A DNA stretch of 15,371 nucleotides from UBA4661 sp002405405. Its GTDB lineage: Bacteria > Bacteroidota > Ignavibacteria > Kapaibacteriales > UBA4661. Shown here in pieces: positions 1-7,441 of this stretch (position 1 is the first letter of the stretch; each line of letters opens with the position of its first letter). The notes under the pieces are model-generated. The model was not told where the DNA came from, did not search any database, and saw only the letters and a list, made by a program, of their open reading frames with translations. The position numbers were made by a program, and so were the translations under genes. Location of the stretch: the NCBI GenBank assembly GCA_036847245.1, contig DAIUAL010000068.1, positions 1-15,371 on the forward strand. The letters are read 5' to 3'.

Positions 1-543
1 ATTGTCTTGTTTATCAAGCGCATCCTTGCTCCCAAGAAACCTTAAACCATTTCGTATTATAATATCGAGTAAGCTTGCATTATACCTGTGTAGCTCAATG
101 TTTCTTTTATGATTAGGATAATATATTGTGTGTACTTTGTTGCAATACAGTTGAGGTATTTCTTCTAAATACAAGCCATCTTCTGTGAGTACGCAATGAA
201 ATTGAAAACCGCCTTTTTGTGTCTTGACAAGCTTATCCTTATGATTCAGAAGTACAGTCAGGGAACCTACACAAACATCCATCTGTGTACGATACTTTTT
301 GGCAATCATAAAGACATTTTCACCGCTAATAGCTTGCAATTTATCTAGCTGTTGCATGATATTCTCATTGATTCCATGCCAATCTTCTGTTCCACCCGAA
401 ATCAAATAAAGAAGGCCATTTGAAGCTTTAAACAATTTTCTTGACGGTTTTATAGCTTCTAATTTTACGCTTTGAATTTTCTCTATTTCTTCAATAAGCA
501 GCTTTCTATCTGCATCAACAAATTTGGTTGCTTTTCTATTCAT
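1..543 (-). CDS. Unrecognised protein, C-terminus cut off by the window edge
   Basis: An open frame begins at ATG 543-541 and runs without a stop for 181 codons to base 1, so the C-terminus lies outside the window. I recognise no family. The N-terminal 30 residues are charged and look helical (KLLIEEIEKIQ). The rest looks like a mixed alpha/beta globular protein, with the segment LISGGTEDWHGI (about residues 48-59), a central beta-rich part and a basic C-terminal part. No signal peptide or membrane segment is visible. Base composition is distinctly AT-rich: hand counts of two 60-base lines give about 37% and 27% GC, against about 50% in a line of the TonB-receptor gene. This fits an acquired or fast-evolving gene. 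There is no clear Shine-Dalgarno sequence. The gene lies 64 bases after a 66-aa orphan gene on the same strand, and the two may form a unit. That this is a real gene is fairly likely; its function is unknown. Confidence 0.62.
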   Translation of the reverse strand, partial: MNRKATKFVDADRKLLIEEIEKIQSVKLEAIKPSRKLFKASNGLLYLISGGTEDWHGINENIMQQLDKLQAISGENVFMIAKKYRTQMDVCVGSLTVLLNHKDKLVKTQKGGFQFHCVLTEDGLYLEEIPQLYCNKVHTIYYPNHKRNIELHRYNASLLDIIIRNGLRFLGSKDALDKQDN

Positions 544-607
544 TTTTTAGATTGGATCAAGGATAAAGTCTTTCTCACTGTACAAAGTTCTAATCAGGGT
601 GAATTAC

Positions 608-808
608 TTATTTCACTAACCTATCATCAATAGCGGGCGAACGCTGTAGTAAATCGTAGAGGCAATCACCCTCAAACTCTTTTGGAAGCTGACCAAGGTT
701 TTCAAGGATATACGTGATTGTACCTACATCCCTTTGATTCTGAATTATTTGAGCAATTCGTCCACCACTTTCTTTTTTGATCTCAGAGATATACTGTTTC
801 GTGAACAT
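608..808 (-). CDS. Small hypothetical protein, 66 aa
   Basis: This short frame has an ATG at 808-806 and a TAA at 610-608. An in-frame TGA at 823-821 closes the frame upstream, so this is the longest possible ATG-started product. The protein is soluble and charged. Its N-terminal half is probably helical (SEIKKESGGRIAQIIQNQ), followed by a leucine-rich half (ITYILENLGQLPKEFEG). No known motif is recognised. No Shine-Dalgarno sequence precedes it. It starts 38 bases after the last ccmF-derived frame and precedes the unknown gene 543..1 by 64 bases. A small gene followed by a larger AT-rich gene resembles toxin-antitoxin or small accessory cassettes, but no domain supports that. It could be spurious. 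Its co-orientation and its place between two frames are the only support. Confidence 0.42.
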   Translation of the reverse strand: MFTKQYISEIKKESGGRIAQIIQNQRDVGTITYILENLGQLPKEFEGDCLYDLLQRSPAIDDRLVK

Positions 809-846
809 GAAGGCAGGGGTTCAAAATGAAAAAAAACTACTCTATA

Positions 847-1407
847 TTAAGCTTGCTCTTGTTGTTGTTCTTCCGCTAAAGAACTGTGTACCGGCTGAAT
901 GCCATCTTCTAATTCCTTGTTCGCACGTGCGGAGTCCTCTCGAAAAAGTTCTTTGCGTCGGCGAACAATCGACACAAAGAAACCACCAACCATGAAAAGA
1001 ACGCCACCCCATACAAGATTGATAAAAGGTTTAATTGAAACTTCGATCGTGAAGACTTCGCGGGGCGTAGTAGCAGGATTACGGGTGTCCGACACCATAA
1101 TGATAGCTTTCGATTGGGCACGATCTTCCATATTAGGCATGGCACGTTGCAATGCAAGAAAGTATGTTGTTCCCGGAATTTGGAATGGAGCATACTGTGT
1201 TTCGCCTTGACCACCCATGATAAAGGTTGAGTATAGTGTGGTTTGAAAGGAAGAATCACCTCGTTGGATTTCGAGTTGTGCACCAAGTTTTAAGCGGTCT
1301 TTGGGACGATCAGGATTCATCATATCCGATGTGTCAAAGCCCAACAAGACAATGCGAATACTGCTATCGACAACAAGTGGTTGAGCAAGAGCACGCTGTA
1401 ATTGCAT
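847..1407 (-). CDS. ccmF: CcmF C-terminal part, separated from the main frame by an in-frame TAA
   Basis: This 186-codon frame (ATG 1407, TAA 849-847) is the C-terminal portion of CcmF, the heme lyase of cytochrome c maturation System I. It carries a periplasmic beta-rich segment (about residues 10-120) and the final transmembrane helix with its family lead-in, IKPFINLVWGGVLFMVGGFF (about 126-145), followed by the basic stop-transfer run RRRKE. It is in exactly the same frame as the upstream ccmF frame. Only one TAA (1440-1438) and ten sense codons separate the two, so the pair reads as one CcmF of about 791 aa interrupted by a single stop. The ATG at 1407 is preceded by a weak purine stretch (GGCGAGG, about 8 bases away) that could support reinitiation. 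A real split, as in plant mitochondrial CcmF, a pseudogene and a sequencing error are all possible. The tail is acidic and glutamine-rich. Confidence 0.8.
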   Translation of the reverse strand: MQLQRALAQPLVVDSSIRIVLLGFDTSDMMNPDRPKDRLKLGAQLEIQRGDSSFQTTLYSTFIMGGQGETQYAPFQIPGTTYFLALQRAMPNMEDRAQSKAIIMVSDTRNPATTPREVFTIEVSIKPFINLVWGGVLFMVGGFFVSIVRRRKELFREDSARANKELEDGIQPVHSSLAEEQQQEQA

Positions 1408-1437
1408 TGCCGGTGCCTCGCCTTCGATTTCTACTGC

Positions 1438-3222
1438 TTAGGCGGCAATGTATAAATCTTGTACAGCTGACCAGCGAATACCCGGCTCTAAAAAAGCCGA
1501 TTGACGCTGATTATAATCGCTCCAATACAATACGGGTTTGACGATGGTCTCTTTACCGTCTTTTTCTGCCGAGACGAAATAGTGAAATTTCTCACGATCC
1601 TTGAATTGTTTTTCTACTTGCTCTTTGCCCATAAACATAAAGGTATAACCTAATGCTTTAGTTGGTGTATTCAACGGCAAACGAAGATGTTCCGTTACAG
1701 AATACCGCGATGTTGCCACGATGCCCAAAAAGAGCAGTGCCAAGCCAAAGTGTGAAATATATGCTCCGGCAAAAGTAGGATTACCTCGTAGGACACGAAC
1801 TGCTAAGTTGGTATTAACAACAAGGGCAAAGAATGATCCAAAGGTTAAGACCGCAAAAGCAGGGTCATGTACACCTGCATAGATACAAGCACCGGTGGCA
1901 ACAAGCGCGACACCGAGTGGCGATGCTAATTGTCGGATAAATTCTTTGGGTGTGGTCGAACGCCATTTCAGTAACAAGGTTGCACCATTGAGTAGGGCAA
2001 TAATTATCACGAGAGGCAAGTGCATTTTGTTGTAAAAGGCAATATCAATAGCAACCTTGGGCTGTTTGAAAATTTCAGCCATAAGGGGCCAGCTTGTACC
2101 AATGAAAACAATGACTGCCGATGCAAGCATAAGAGCGGAGCCGATGCTCAACGAGAACTCGCGCGAGCTGGGAGCGAATTCCGTTTTAATTGCACCAATA
2201 TCTTTTGCACGCCAAGCAATCATACCAAAACCACCGACTCCAAACACCACAACAAAACTCAATAAAAGTGTGTAAGCAAAAAAACCGGGATCAACAAAAG
2301 AGTGAACGGATGTATCGCCCAAAACACCGCTTCTCGTCAAGAAAGTGGAATATAACACCAGCAGAAATGTTGTTACTGCTAACACAAAGTTTGTTTTGAC
2401 AAGTCCTTTGGTTTTCTTTTGTGTGAGCATGGTATGCGTGAGAGCGACAGCAACAAGCCATGGCAAGAGTGAAGAATTTTCCACTGGATCCCAACCCCAA
2501 AAGCCCCCCCAGCCGAGTGTTTCATATGCCCAAAAGCCACCCAGCATAATACCAAAACCAAGAACTGCCGTGCCGAAAAGAATCCACGGAAGCGATACGC
2601 TTACCCATTGATGATATTCTTTGCGAATCAAACCTGCAATGGCAAACGCAAAAGGTACAGACATTGCTGCAAAGCCTGTAAAAAGAATGGGCGGATGAAT
2701 CGTAATCCAAAGATTTTGTAAGAGAGGATTCAATCCTTTGCCATTTTGTGGTATAAAGCCATACGGAACATCTTTCGCGTAGTTTTCCCAAACAAAAGCA
2801 AAAGGGCTTTTGGCAACGAGCATGAGCAACAAAAACGAAAGAATAACGCCATATACACCCATAACCTCTGATTCGTAGCGATGCTTGCGTGTGTAGGGAA
2901 GTAAACTCATACCAATGACCGAAACAAGAACTGTCCACAGCATAAAGCTACCTTCTTGACCTGCATAGAAGGTTGCCATCAGCAGAGGTGTCGAAAGATC
3001 ACGTGAGGAATGCCCCCAGACATAGCTGTACCGAAAATCATGCGTCATGATGTTGTACATCGCCAAGCCCGCAACGATAATCATGCCACCAAAAACAATG
3101 TAGAACATCATGCGTGCAGTGCGCTGGAGAATTTCATTCTGGTTACGCAGTGAAAGGAAATAGGCACCTGCCGACACTACAGCCGATGCAAAAAGAAAAT
3201 TGATGAGAATCTGTCCGAACAT
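1438..3222 (-). CDS. ccmF: Cytochrome c heme lyase CcmF, main part (ends at an in-frame TAA)
   Basis: CcmF takes heme from holo-CcmE and attaches it to apocytochrome c on the outer face of the inner membrane. This polytopic frame shows YVWGHSS (about 67-73), the P-His1 segment NLWITIHPP (His176), the tryptophan-rich WWD heme-handling region WAYETLGWGGFWGWDPVENS (231-250), TM-His1 in ALTHTML (His263), P-His2 in LTRSGVLGDTSVHSF (His307) and TM-His2 in YISHFGLALLF (His491). These positions nearly match E. coli CcmF His173, 261, 303 and 491 when translation starts at ATG 3222. That is why I prefer it to the TTG at 3261, which would overlap the upstream stop by 4 bases and add 13 residues. The frame ends in EPGIRWSAVQDLYIAA-stop, a place where CcmF proteins normally continue into a last periplasmic segment and membrane helix. 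That missing part is the frame at 1407..847. Confidence 0.93.
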   Translation of the reverse strand: MFGQILINFLFASAVVSAGAYFLSLRNQNEILQRTARMMFYIVFGGMIIVAGLAMYNIMTHDFRYSYVWGHSSRDLSTPLLMATFYAGQEGSFMLWTVLVSVIGMSLLPYTRKHRYESEVMGVYGVILSFLLLMLVAKSPFAFVWENYAKDVPYGFIPQNGKGLNPLLQNLWITIHPPILFTGFAAMSVPFAFAIAGLIRKEYHQWVSVSLPWILFGTAVLGFGIMLGGFWAYETLGWGGFWGWDPVENSSLLPWLVAVALTHTMLTQKKTKGLVKTNFVLAVTTFLLVLYSTFLTRSGVLGDTSVHSFVDPGFFAYTLLLSFVVVFGVGGFGMIAWRAKDIGAIKTEFAPSSREFSLSIGSALMLASAVIVFIGTSWPLMAEIFKQPKVAIDIAFYNKMHLPLVIIIALLNGATLLLKWRSTTPKEFIRQLASPLGVALVATGACIYAGVHDPAFAVLTFGSFFALVVNTNLAVRVLRGNPTFAGAYISHFGLALLFLGIVATSRYSVTEHLRLPLNTPTKALGYTFMFMGKEQVEKQFKDREKFHYFVSAEKDGKETIVKPVLYWSDYNQRQSAFLEPGIRWSAVQDLYIAA

Positions 3223-3257
3223 GAGAAAAAAGAATGATGGAAGAAAATTGTCGTCAA

Positions 3258-3638
3258 TCAATAGCTCAAGATAATCTGCTTAGCATGAAAGTATGGTTTA
3301 TCGCCGCCATGCGTATGACCGGCAATGCCAATTTTTTGCATGTTTTCAAGTGCACCGATTGTTTCTTGCCCATCGTATTGCACACGAAATTCTTGCATGG
3401 CATCATCCCGTAGAGTAAAACTCAAGGTTGAATTATTTCGTTCCAATGGGTGCGAGGCATCAATAATGACATAGCCGCGAATCAGAACTTTTTTTGCGGA
3501 TTCGCTTTCCGATGCCGACTCAGCTTGCTTGAGTGCTTGTGCAAACGTGATCGGAGGGGTTGTGCCATAGCGTGTGGCAATCCAAATGATAGCAGGAATA
3601 CCAATTAATGCAGAGAGAATAATAATGCGCTTGAGCAT
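3258..3638 (-). CDS. CcmE-like OB-fold membrane-anchored protein without the heme-binding tail
   Basis: The 126-residue product from ATG 3638 has one N-terminal membrane anchor (IIILSALIGIPAIIWIATRYG, about 4-23) and then a small beta-rich domain. Its pattern, KKVLIRGYVI...LSFTLRDD...FRVQYDG...KIGIAGHTHGG...FHAKQIIL, follows the OB-fold of CcmE strand by strand. It stops at QIILSY, the point where CcmE would begin its heme-binding HXXXY or CXXXY motif and flexible tail. It therefore resembles a CcmE paralogue that cannot bind heme in the usual way, although it has its own histidines at about 108, 110 and 118. A GTG at 3674 would add 12 residues; I chose the ATG because the membrane helix then begins at once, as in CcmE. 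It lies just upstream of ccmF and after a strong terminator. Assignment to the CcmE-like OB family is by pattern only. Confidence 0.72.
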   Translation of the reverse strand: MLKRIIILSALIGIPAIIWIATRYGTTPPITFAQALKQAESASESESAKKVLIRGYVIIDASHPLERNNSTLSFTLRDDAMQEFRVQYDGQETIGALENMQKIGIAGHTHGGDKPYFHAKQIILSY

Positions 3639-3702
3639 ATGTTGGATGAAAGTCAAAAATTGAGAGAAGAACACTAACGAAACTGAGCAACAAATTACCC
3701 CG

Positions 3703-3739
3703 AAAAAAATTCCCCTGACACATTAGTATCAGAGGAATT
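3703..3739 (-). terminator. Strong intrinsic terminator after ccmE, inside the ccm cluster
   Basis: In the minus-strand transcript AAUUCCUCUGAUAC pairs with GUGUCAGGGGAAUU over 14 base pairs, two of them G-U wobbles, around a four-base UAAU loop, and is followed by UUUUU. On the plus strand the arms are 3708-3721 and 3726-3739, with the A run at 3703-3709. It begins about 21 bases after the ccmE stop, and no T run follows in the plus direction, so it acts on the minus strand. It separates ccmD-ccmE from the CcmE-like gene and ccmF. Confidence 0.85.
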
Positions 3740-3760
3740 CACAGAATATTCTTGTAGAAT

Positions 3761-4156
3761 CTATACGCCTGATTGTTTCACTTTTTCACCGTTCTGTCCC
3801 TCATACTTTGAGGGGCATTTGGTAAGAATATGATCAGCAACCATAATACCATTTTCGATACGACCTTTTACAACAATGCTTTCAGCAATGTCAAAATTGT
3901 TTGGGCGCGGACCATGATGTACAACCTTGATCGTTTGATTATTGTCATCCTTCATCGTAAAGGTAAACATGTTGTTTTGGCTATCATAATCTGAACCGTC
4001 GTTTTTATGCCACACACCTTTAACTTGTACGCGCTTGCCACTGTCTTTGGCATATTGCAGATTCGTATATTCAATCTTACTGTTATCCAAAGAAAATGCT
4101 GCAATCCCGATAAAGAGAGCAATAATAGCACCACCAATGATATATCGTGTTTTCAT
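3761..4156 (-). CDS. ccmE: Cytochrome c maturation heme chaperone CcmE, CXXXY type
   Basis: CcmE is the membrane-anchored periplasmic chaperone that carries heme from the CcmABCD complex to CcmF. From ATG 4156 the protein has 131 residues: a short basic N-terminus, one membrane helix (about 5-22), the OB-fold with KRVQVKGVW (41-49), MFTFTMKDD (63-71) and IVVKGRIENGIMVADHILTK, then the heme-binding site CPSKY with Cys114 and Tyr118. The canonical site is HXXXY with a covalently heme-bound histidine. Here the histidine is replaced by cysteine, as in the CXXXY variant described for archaea and some bacteria such as Desulfovibrio. A TTG at 4177 could add seven residues, but the ATG gives the family-typical MKTRYIIGG start. 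It lies 30 bases after ccmD and is followed by a strong terminator. No Shine-Dalgarno sequence is visible. Confidence 0.92.
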   Translation of the reverse strand: MKTRYIIGGAIIALFIGIAAFSLDNSKIEYTNLQYAKDSGKRVQVKGVWHKNDGSDYDSQNNMFTFTMKDDNNQTIKVVHHGPRPNNFDIAESIVVKGRIENGIMVADHILTKCPSKYEGQNGEKVKQSGV

Positions 4157-4186
4157 AAGGGTTATTGTAGAGGGCAAATGATAGAA

Positions 4187-4342
4187 TTATTCTTGTGAAG
4201 ATATTGTGTGATTATTGAGCTGTTGTTCTACCATGGTAACAGTACGTTCCAAACGCATAAGTAAATATGCTATACCCGAGAAGACAATTAGAGCAATCAC
4301 TAAAACCACATAGAGCGAGTGCTGTGCCAGAAATTCATACAT
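4187..4342 (-). CDS. ccmD: CcmD-family small membrane protein
   Basis: This 51-residue protein begins MYEFLAQHSLYVVLVIALIV, has a single membrane helix at about residues 10-29, then a short charged stretch (RLERTVTMVEQQL) that looks like a helix. This is the layout of the CcmD-family proteins found beside ccm genes in Bacteroidota and relatives. In System I, CcmD helps release holo-CcmE from the CcmABC heme-loading complex. I chose ATG 4342, not the longer frame from 4414, because GAAGG lies 8 bases upstream, the family begins at MYEF, and the longer frame would overlap the chemotaxis gene's end. The gene is 30 bases from ccmE. ccmA, ccmB and ccmC, the usual partners, are not in the window. 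Short length limits certainty, but context is strong. Confidence 0.85.
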   Translation of the reverse strand: MYEFLAQHSLYVVLVIALIVFSGIAYLLMRLERTVTMVEQQLNNHTISSQE

Positions 4343-4410
4343 AGAGCAACCTTCGAGAAGTCGAGAAACGATATAACCAATACAACTATTTGAACACAAA
4401 ACTACAGAAA

Positions 4411-6636
4411 TCACTTCGACAAACTTAATACCCGACGATGTGAAAGTGATAGTTTAATTTTTTCGTCATGCGCTTCATCTTCAAGTGTAAATTTTTCAGC
4501 GGCTGACCGTAGTTCGAAAACTCGTCTTGAGAGCATCTCAGTAGCTTGAGATGCTTGTATTGCAGTACTGCTCACCTCTTCAATTGCAGCGGAGATCGAT
4601 TCTACATTGGAATAAATGGTGTTGATACTTTGCGATTGTGTGTTCATGGCATGAGTAATATCACCTACGGAAGCGCTGATATCAATAGAGTCTTTGATAA
4701 CATCAGAAATACGATCTACAGTCGAGCTGGCTGTTTGAATGCCTGAGTCAACGGTTTGTTTGCCGACCTCTATCGAATGGAGAGCTTGTTCAGTACTTTT
4801 AAGCATAACACCAATTTTCGACGTGATATTTTTTGTTGCTGTTGAGGTACGTTCAGCAAGTTTTCGAACTTCATCGGCGACCACGGCAAAGCCGCGACCT
4901 GCATCACCGGCACGGGCGGCTTCGATTGCGGCATTTAATGCCAGAAGATTAGTTTGATCCGCAATCTCAGCAATCAAGTCTGTAATTTCTCGTATTTCGT
5001 TGCTCGAAGATTCTAAGGATCGCATTTTTGTCGTTGATGCTTCAACTGCTTTCTGCACTGCATAGAGTTCATCAATCATTTGTTGTAGCAACTGTACACC
5101 ACCTTCGGCTTGTTCATTGTTATTGGCAACCGATTTAATTACGCCCGCAGCTTTTGTGGAGTTCTCTTCAGCAATACGTTTCAATTGCAAAATGAGGTCG
5201 GTAATACTCGATGATTGATGTGCTTGATCTTGCATCGCGCTGGCAATTTGTTCCATCGAAACATGTAATTGTTGTGAAGCCGAGGCAGATTCATTAGCAC
5301 TGCCAATAATTTGGCGAATGAGGACAGCAATATTTTGCACGGTTTGATTCATGCCATGATATAGTCCGGCTACAGAATCTTCACGATCATTGTGCATATA
5401 AATGCGTAAATCGCCTTGTGACATTTGATTCATCGCCAACAGCATAGTTTCTACGCGGCCGGCAAGATATTCGTTTTGTGCGGCGATATTATTTTGTGCG
5501 GTTTGGATATTATGTGCCACTGTGGCAAATGCTCTGGCTAAATCGCCGAGTTCGTCATTGCTCGTAATAGTGAGCGATGATGAAAAATTACCATTGCCAA
5601 CTTCTTCGGAATATGCTGTCAAGCCAAGAATTGATCCGGTAATTTCACGACTGATACGGTAGGTAATGTATAATACGGCAATAAAGAGCAAACCAATGAG
5701 CGCACACAAGAAGTAGAAAGTTGAGCGCGCAGACTGTGCGATATGCTCACTCTTTGCCACAATTTCCTTGGTAATTGCATTTTCTAAAGTCTTAAAGTCA
5801 TCAATTTTTCGCGTCGAAAGCGTGAACCATTCTTTGGGATCCGGTGCTGTGATGCCGACATCTGCTGTACGCAAAACCGATTGGATCGTTTGATTGACTT
5901 GCTGTGCTTGGCTTGAAGTTGTCGCTTGCTTGTACAGATCTACCATCTCAGGTGTAGCAGTGTTTTTGAAAAGGAGTTCAAATTCATCAGCTTCTACCAC
6001 AAATTTATGCACACGCAAAATCTCATCGCGAGTAGCAACTTGTTTCGTGAGAATACCATTAATTGTAGCGCGAAGTCGTCCATGACGCTCTTTAGCTTGT
6101 AGGACATCCAAATATGTGTGAGAGAGCGTGTAGAGGGCGGGAATATCGACAGAGAAACCGGCAACGCCATGAAGTCCTGCAATCATACCGTTAATGATAC
6201 TTGTGTAACCACTAATTGCATCAGGTTGTGAGATTGTGCGTTGTTCAGTTTTATTGCGTAGCTCGCTAAGCGTAGAGAGAGAAGAGTTTGTTTGCTCAAA
6301 GATTTTTACGATATCTTGGTTACTACCGCTACGAAGCTGAACAAACTTTTCCTGTAGTGCTTTTGTCTGCTTATCGGTTGCAGAGCGTTGTTCGATAAGT
6401 GGCATAGGTACACTTTGTGCGGAGCCACTCAAAAAACCGCTGGTCATACCCCGTTCTTTCTGAATTTCATGAATCGTCTCGCCAACATTAATTGCATAGG
6501 TGCAAAGCTGCTTGACTAATTCTACCGTGCGCCATTCTGTATAAATGTCGCTCAATTTTAATGCACTCAAAATCAATACGAATAACATGGGCGGAACGAC
6601 CATAGCAAGGATCTTAGAGCGAATGGAAATACGCAT
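4411..6636 (-). CDS. Methyl-accepting chemotaxis protein with NIT (nitrate/nitrite-sensing-type) domain
   Basis: This 741-residue inner-membrane receptor would signal to the CheA/CheW array to bias motility. It has a first membrane helix at about 9-28. A periplasmic region follows (about 30-300) with the NIT-domain signature HEIQKERGMTSGFLSG (56-71) and IEQRSATDKQ (81-90). A second helix lies at about 306-327, then a HAMP domain (about 325-380) with DELGDLARAF. A second HAMP-like segment is at about 395-440 (MNQMSQGDLR). The cytoplasmic coiled-coil ends in the conserved hairpin tip, IADQTNLLALNAAIEAARAG and FAVVADEVRKLAERT, at about 557-597. No CheR-tethering NWETF-type C-terminal pentapeptide is seen. 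NIT domains are linked by family knowledge to nitrate or nitrite sensing in some proteins, but the ligand here is not shown. It starts at ATG 6636 without a Shine-Dalgarno sequence and ends 68 bases before ccmD. Confidence 0.93.
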   Translation of the reverse strand: MRISIRSKILAMVVPPMLFVLILSALKLSDIYTEWRTVELVKQLCTYAINVGETIHEIQKERGMTSGFLSGSAQSVPMPLIEQRSATDKQTKALQEKFVQLRSGSNQDIVKIFEQTNSSLSTLSELRNKTEQRTISQPDAISGYTSIINGMIAGLHGVAGFSVDIPALYTLSHTYLDVLQAKERHGRLRATINGILTKQVATRDEILRVHKFVVEADEFELLFKNTATPEMVDLYKQATTSSQAQQVNQTIQSVLRTADVGITAPDPKEWFTLSTRKIDDFKTLENAITKEIVAKSEHIAQSARSTFYFLCALIGLLFIAVLYITYRISREITGSILGLTAYSEEVGNGNFSSSLTITSNDELGDLARAFATVAHNIQTAQNNIAAQNEYLAGRVETMLLAMNQMSQGDLRIYMHNDREDSVAGLYHGMNQTVQNIAVLIRQIIGSANESASASQQLHVSMEQIASAMQDQAHQSSSITDLILQLKRIAEENSTKAAGVIKSVANNNEQAEGGVQLLQQMIDELYAVQKAVEASTTKMRSLESSSNEIREITDLIAEIADQTNLLALNAAIEAARAGDAGRGFAVVADEVRKLAERTSTATKNITSKIGVMLKSTEQALHSIEVGKQTVDSGIQTASSTVDRISDVIKDSIDISASVGDITHAMNTQSQSINTIYSNVESISAAIEEVSSTAIQASQATEMLSRRVFELRSAAEKFTLEDEAHDEKIKLSLSHRRVLSLSK

Positions 6637-6792
6637 AGAGCGGCAAAAGGATAATGATGATACAAACGATTAACATACGGTGAGCACAGCACAAGGTAGT
6701 AAAAGATAAACAGCGTACGACACGACGCAAGGCAATGCGAAAATACATTTTTCAGTCACAGTATCGTAAGATTTTACGTCTTGATGTAATAC

Positions 6793-7410
6793 TTACCACA
6801 GCCATGTTTTAGCGATAAGTGTCAGGGCAATACCAAATGTTAACCCTGAAGAAAAAATCTGCCATTCACGCTCTTTTAGGACACCGCTGCGCACGCAAAG
6901 CAATCCTCCCAAAAGTGCAATGCTCATGATGACCAATTGTCCAATTTCTAGTCCGATATTGAAACTCAACAAGGGAAAAACTAAGGAGGCCTCTTTGCCT
7001 AAAAGTGCACGTAGATAATTGGAAAATCCCAGCCCATGAATACATCCAAACAGCAATGCCAAAGTATAAGACATTGCTACGCGCAGAGAAAATAATGCTG
7101 GTGCTACAAGCGTTGTTGAGGTCTCTGTAGGATGTTGCCCTCGAACGATATTGAAAAGGGAAGTGAAGCCAATAGTAAGGGGAATAAGAAATTCAATAAC
7201 AGGAGTCGGAAAAAGAATTATACCCAAAGTTGCTAAAGCCAAGGTCATGGAGTGACCAATGGTAAAAGCTGTAGCAAGCACCGCGATATGCTTCCAATCT
7301 CGTGGAGCATAGCCACCGCAGAGTGCAATAATGAAAACGATATGATCATAACCGGCAAGATCAATAATATGGCGTAAGCCGAGTTCCGCATATAAGAAGA
7401 AGTCATTCAT
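6793..7410 (-). CDS. HupE/UreJ_2 family membrane protein, possible metal transporter
   Basis: This 205-residue polytopic protein has about six hydrophobic segments and the histidine-bearing motifs of the HupE/UreJ_2 family: LRHIIDLAGYDHIVFIIAL (12-30), TAFTIGHSMTLALATLG (47-63), FGCIHGLGFSNYLRALLGKE (121-140) and SFNIGLEIGQL (149-159). Members of this family are thought to carry nickel or cobalt across the inner membrane, or are annotated only as HupE/UreJ family. The metal here is not determined, because no hydrogenase or urease gene is nearby. The start at ATG 7410 gives the family-typical N-terminus; no Shine-Dalgarno sequence is seen. It lies just beyond the terminator of the TonB-receptor gene, which might mean joint metal uptake (inference) or simple neighbourhood. 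It is likely transcribed separately or by read-through. Confidence 0.88.
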   Translation of the reverse strand: MNDFFLYAELGLRHIIDLAGYDHIVFIIALCGGYAPRDWKHIAVLATAFTIGHSMTLALATLGIILFPTPVIEFLIPLTIGFTSLFNIVRGQHPTETSTTLVAPALFSLRVAMSYTLALLFGCIHGLGFSNYLRALLGKEASLVFPLLSFNIGLEIGQLVIMSIALLGGLLCVRSGVLKEREWQIFSSGLTFGIALTLIAKTWLW

Positions 7411-7441
7411 ACAGAAATATCAAAAGTGTATAAGAAAGCAC

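Noticed and set aside
1438..1440. UAA recoding (selenocysteine or reassigned stop) to explain the ccmF break
   Set aside because: Selenocysteine uses UGA, and mutY, the GT2 gene and the ccmF C-terminal frame all end in TAA, so UAA is a normal stop here.
4343..4414. Longer ccmD frame starting at 4414
   Set aside because: It would overlap the chemoreceptor end, has no Shine-Dalgarno and the family starts at MYEF.
6765..6778. CGTAA-GATT-TTACG hairpin after the HupE-like gene
   Set aside because: Only five base pairs, with no U run, so too weak to call a terminator.
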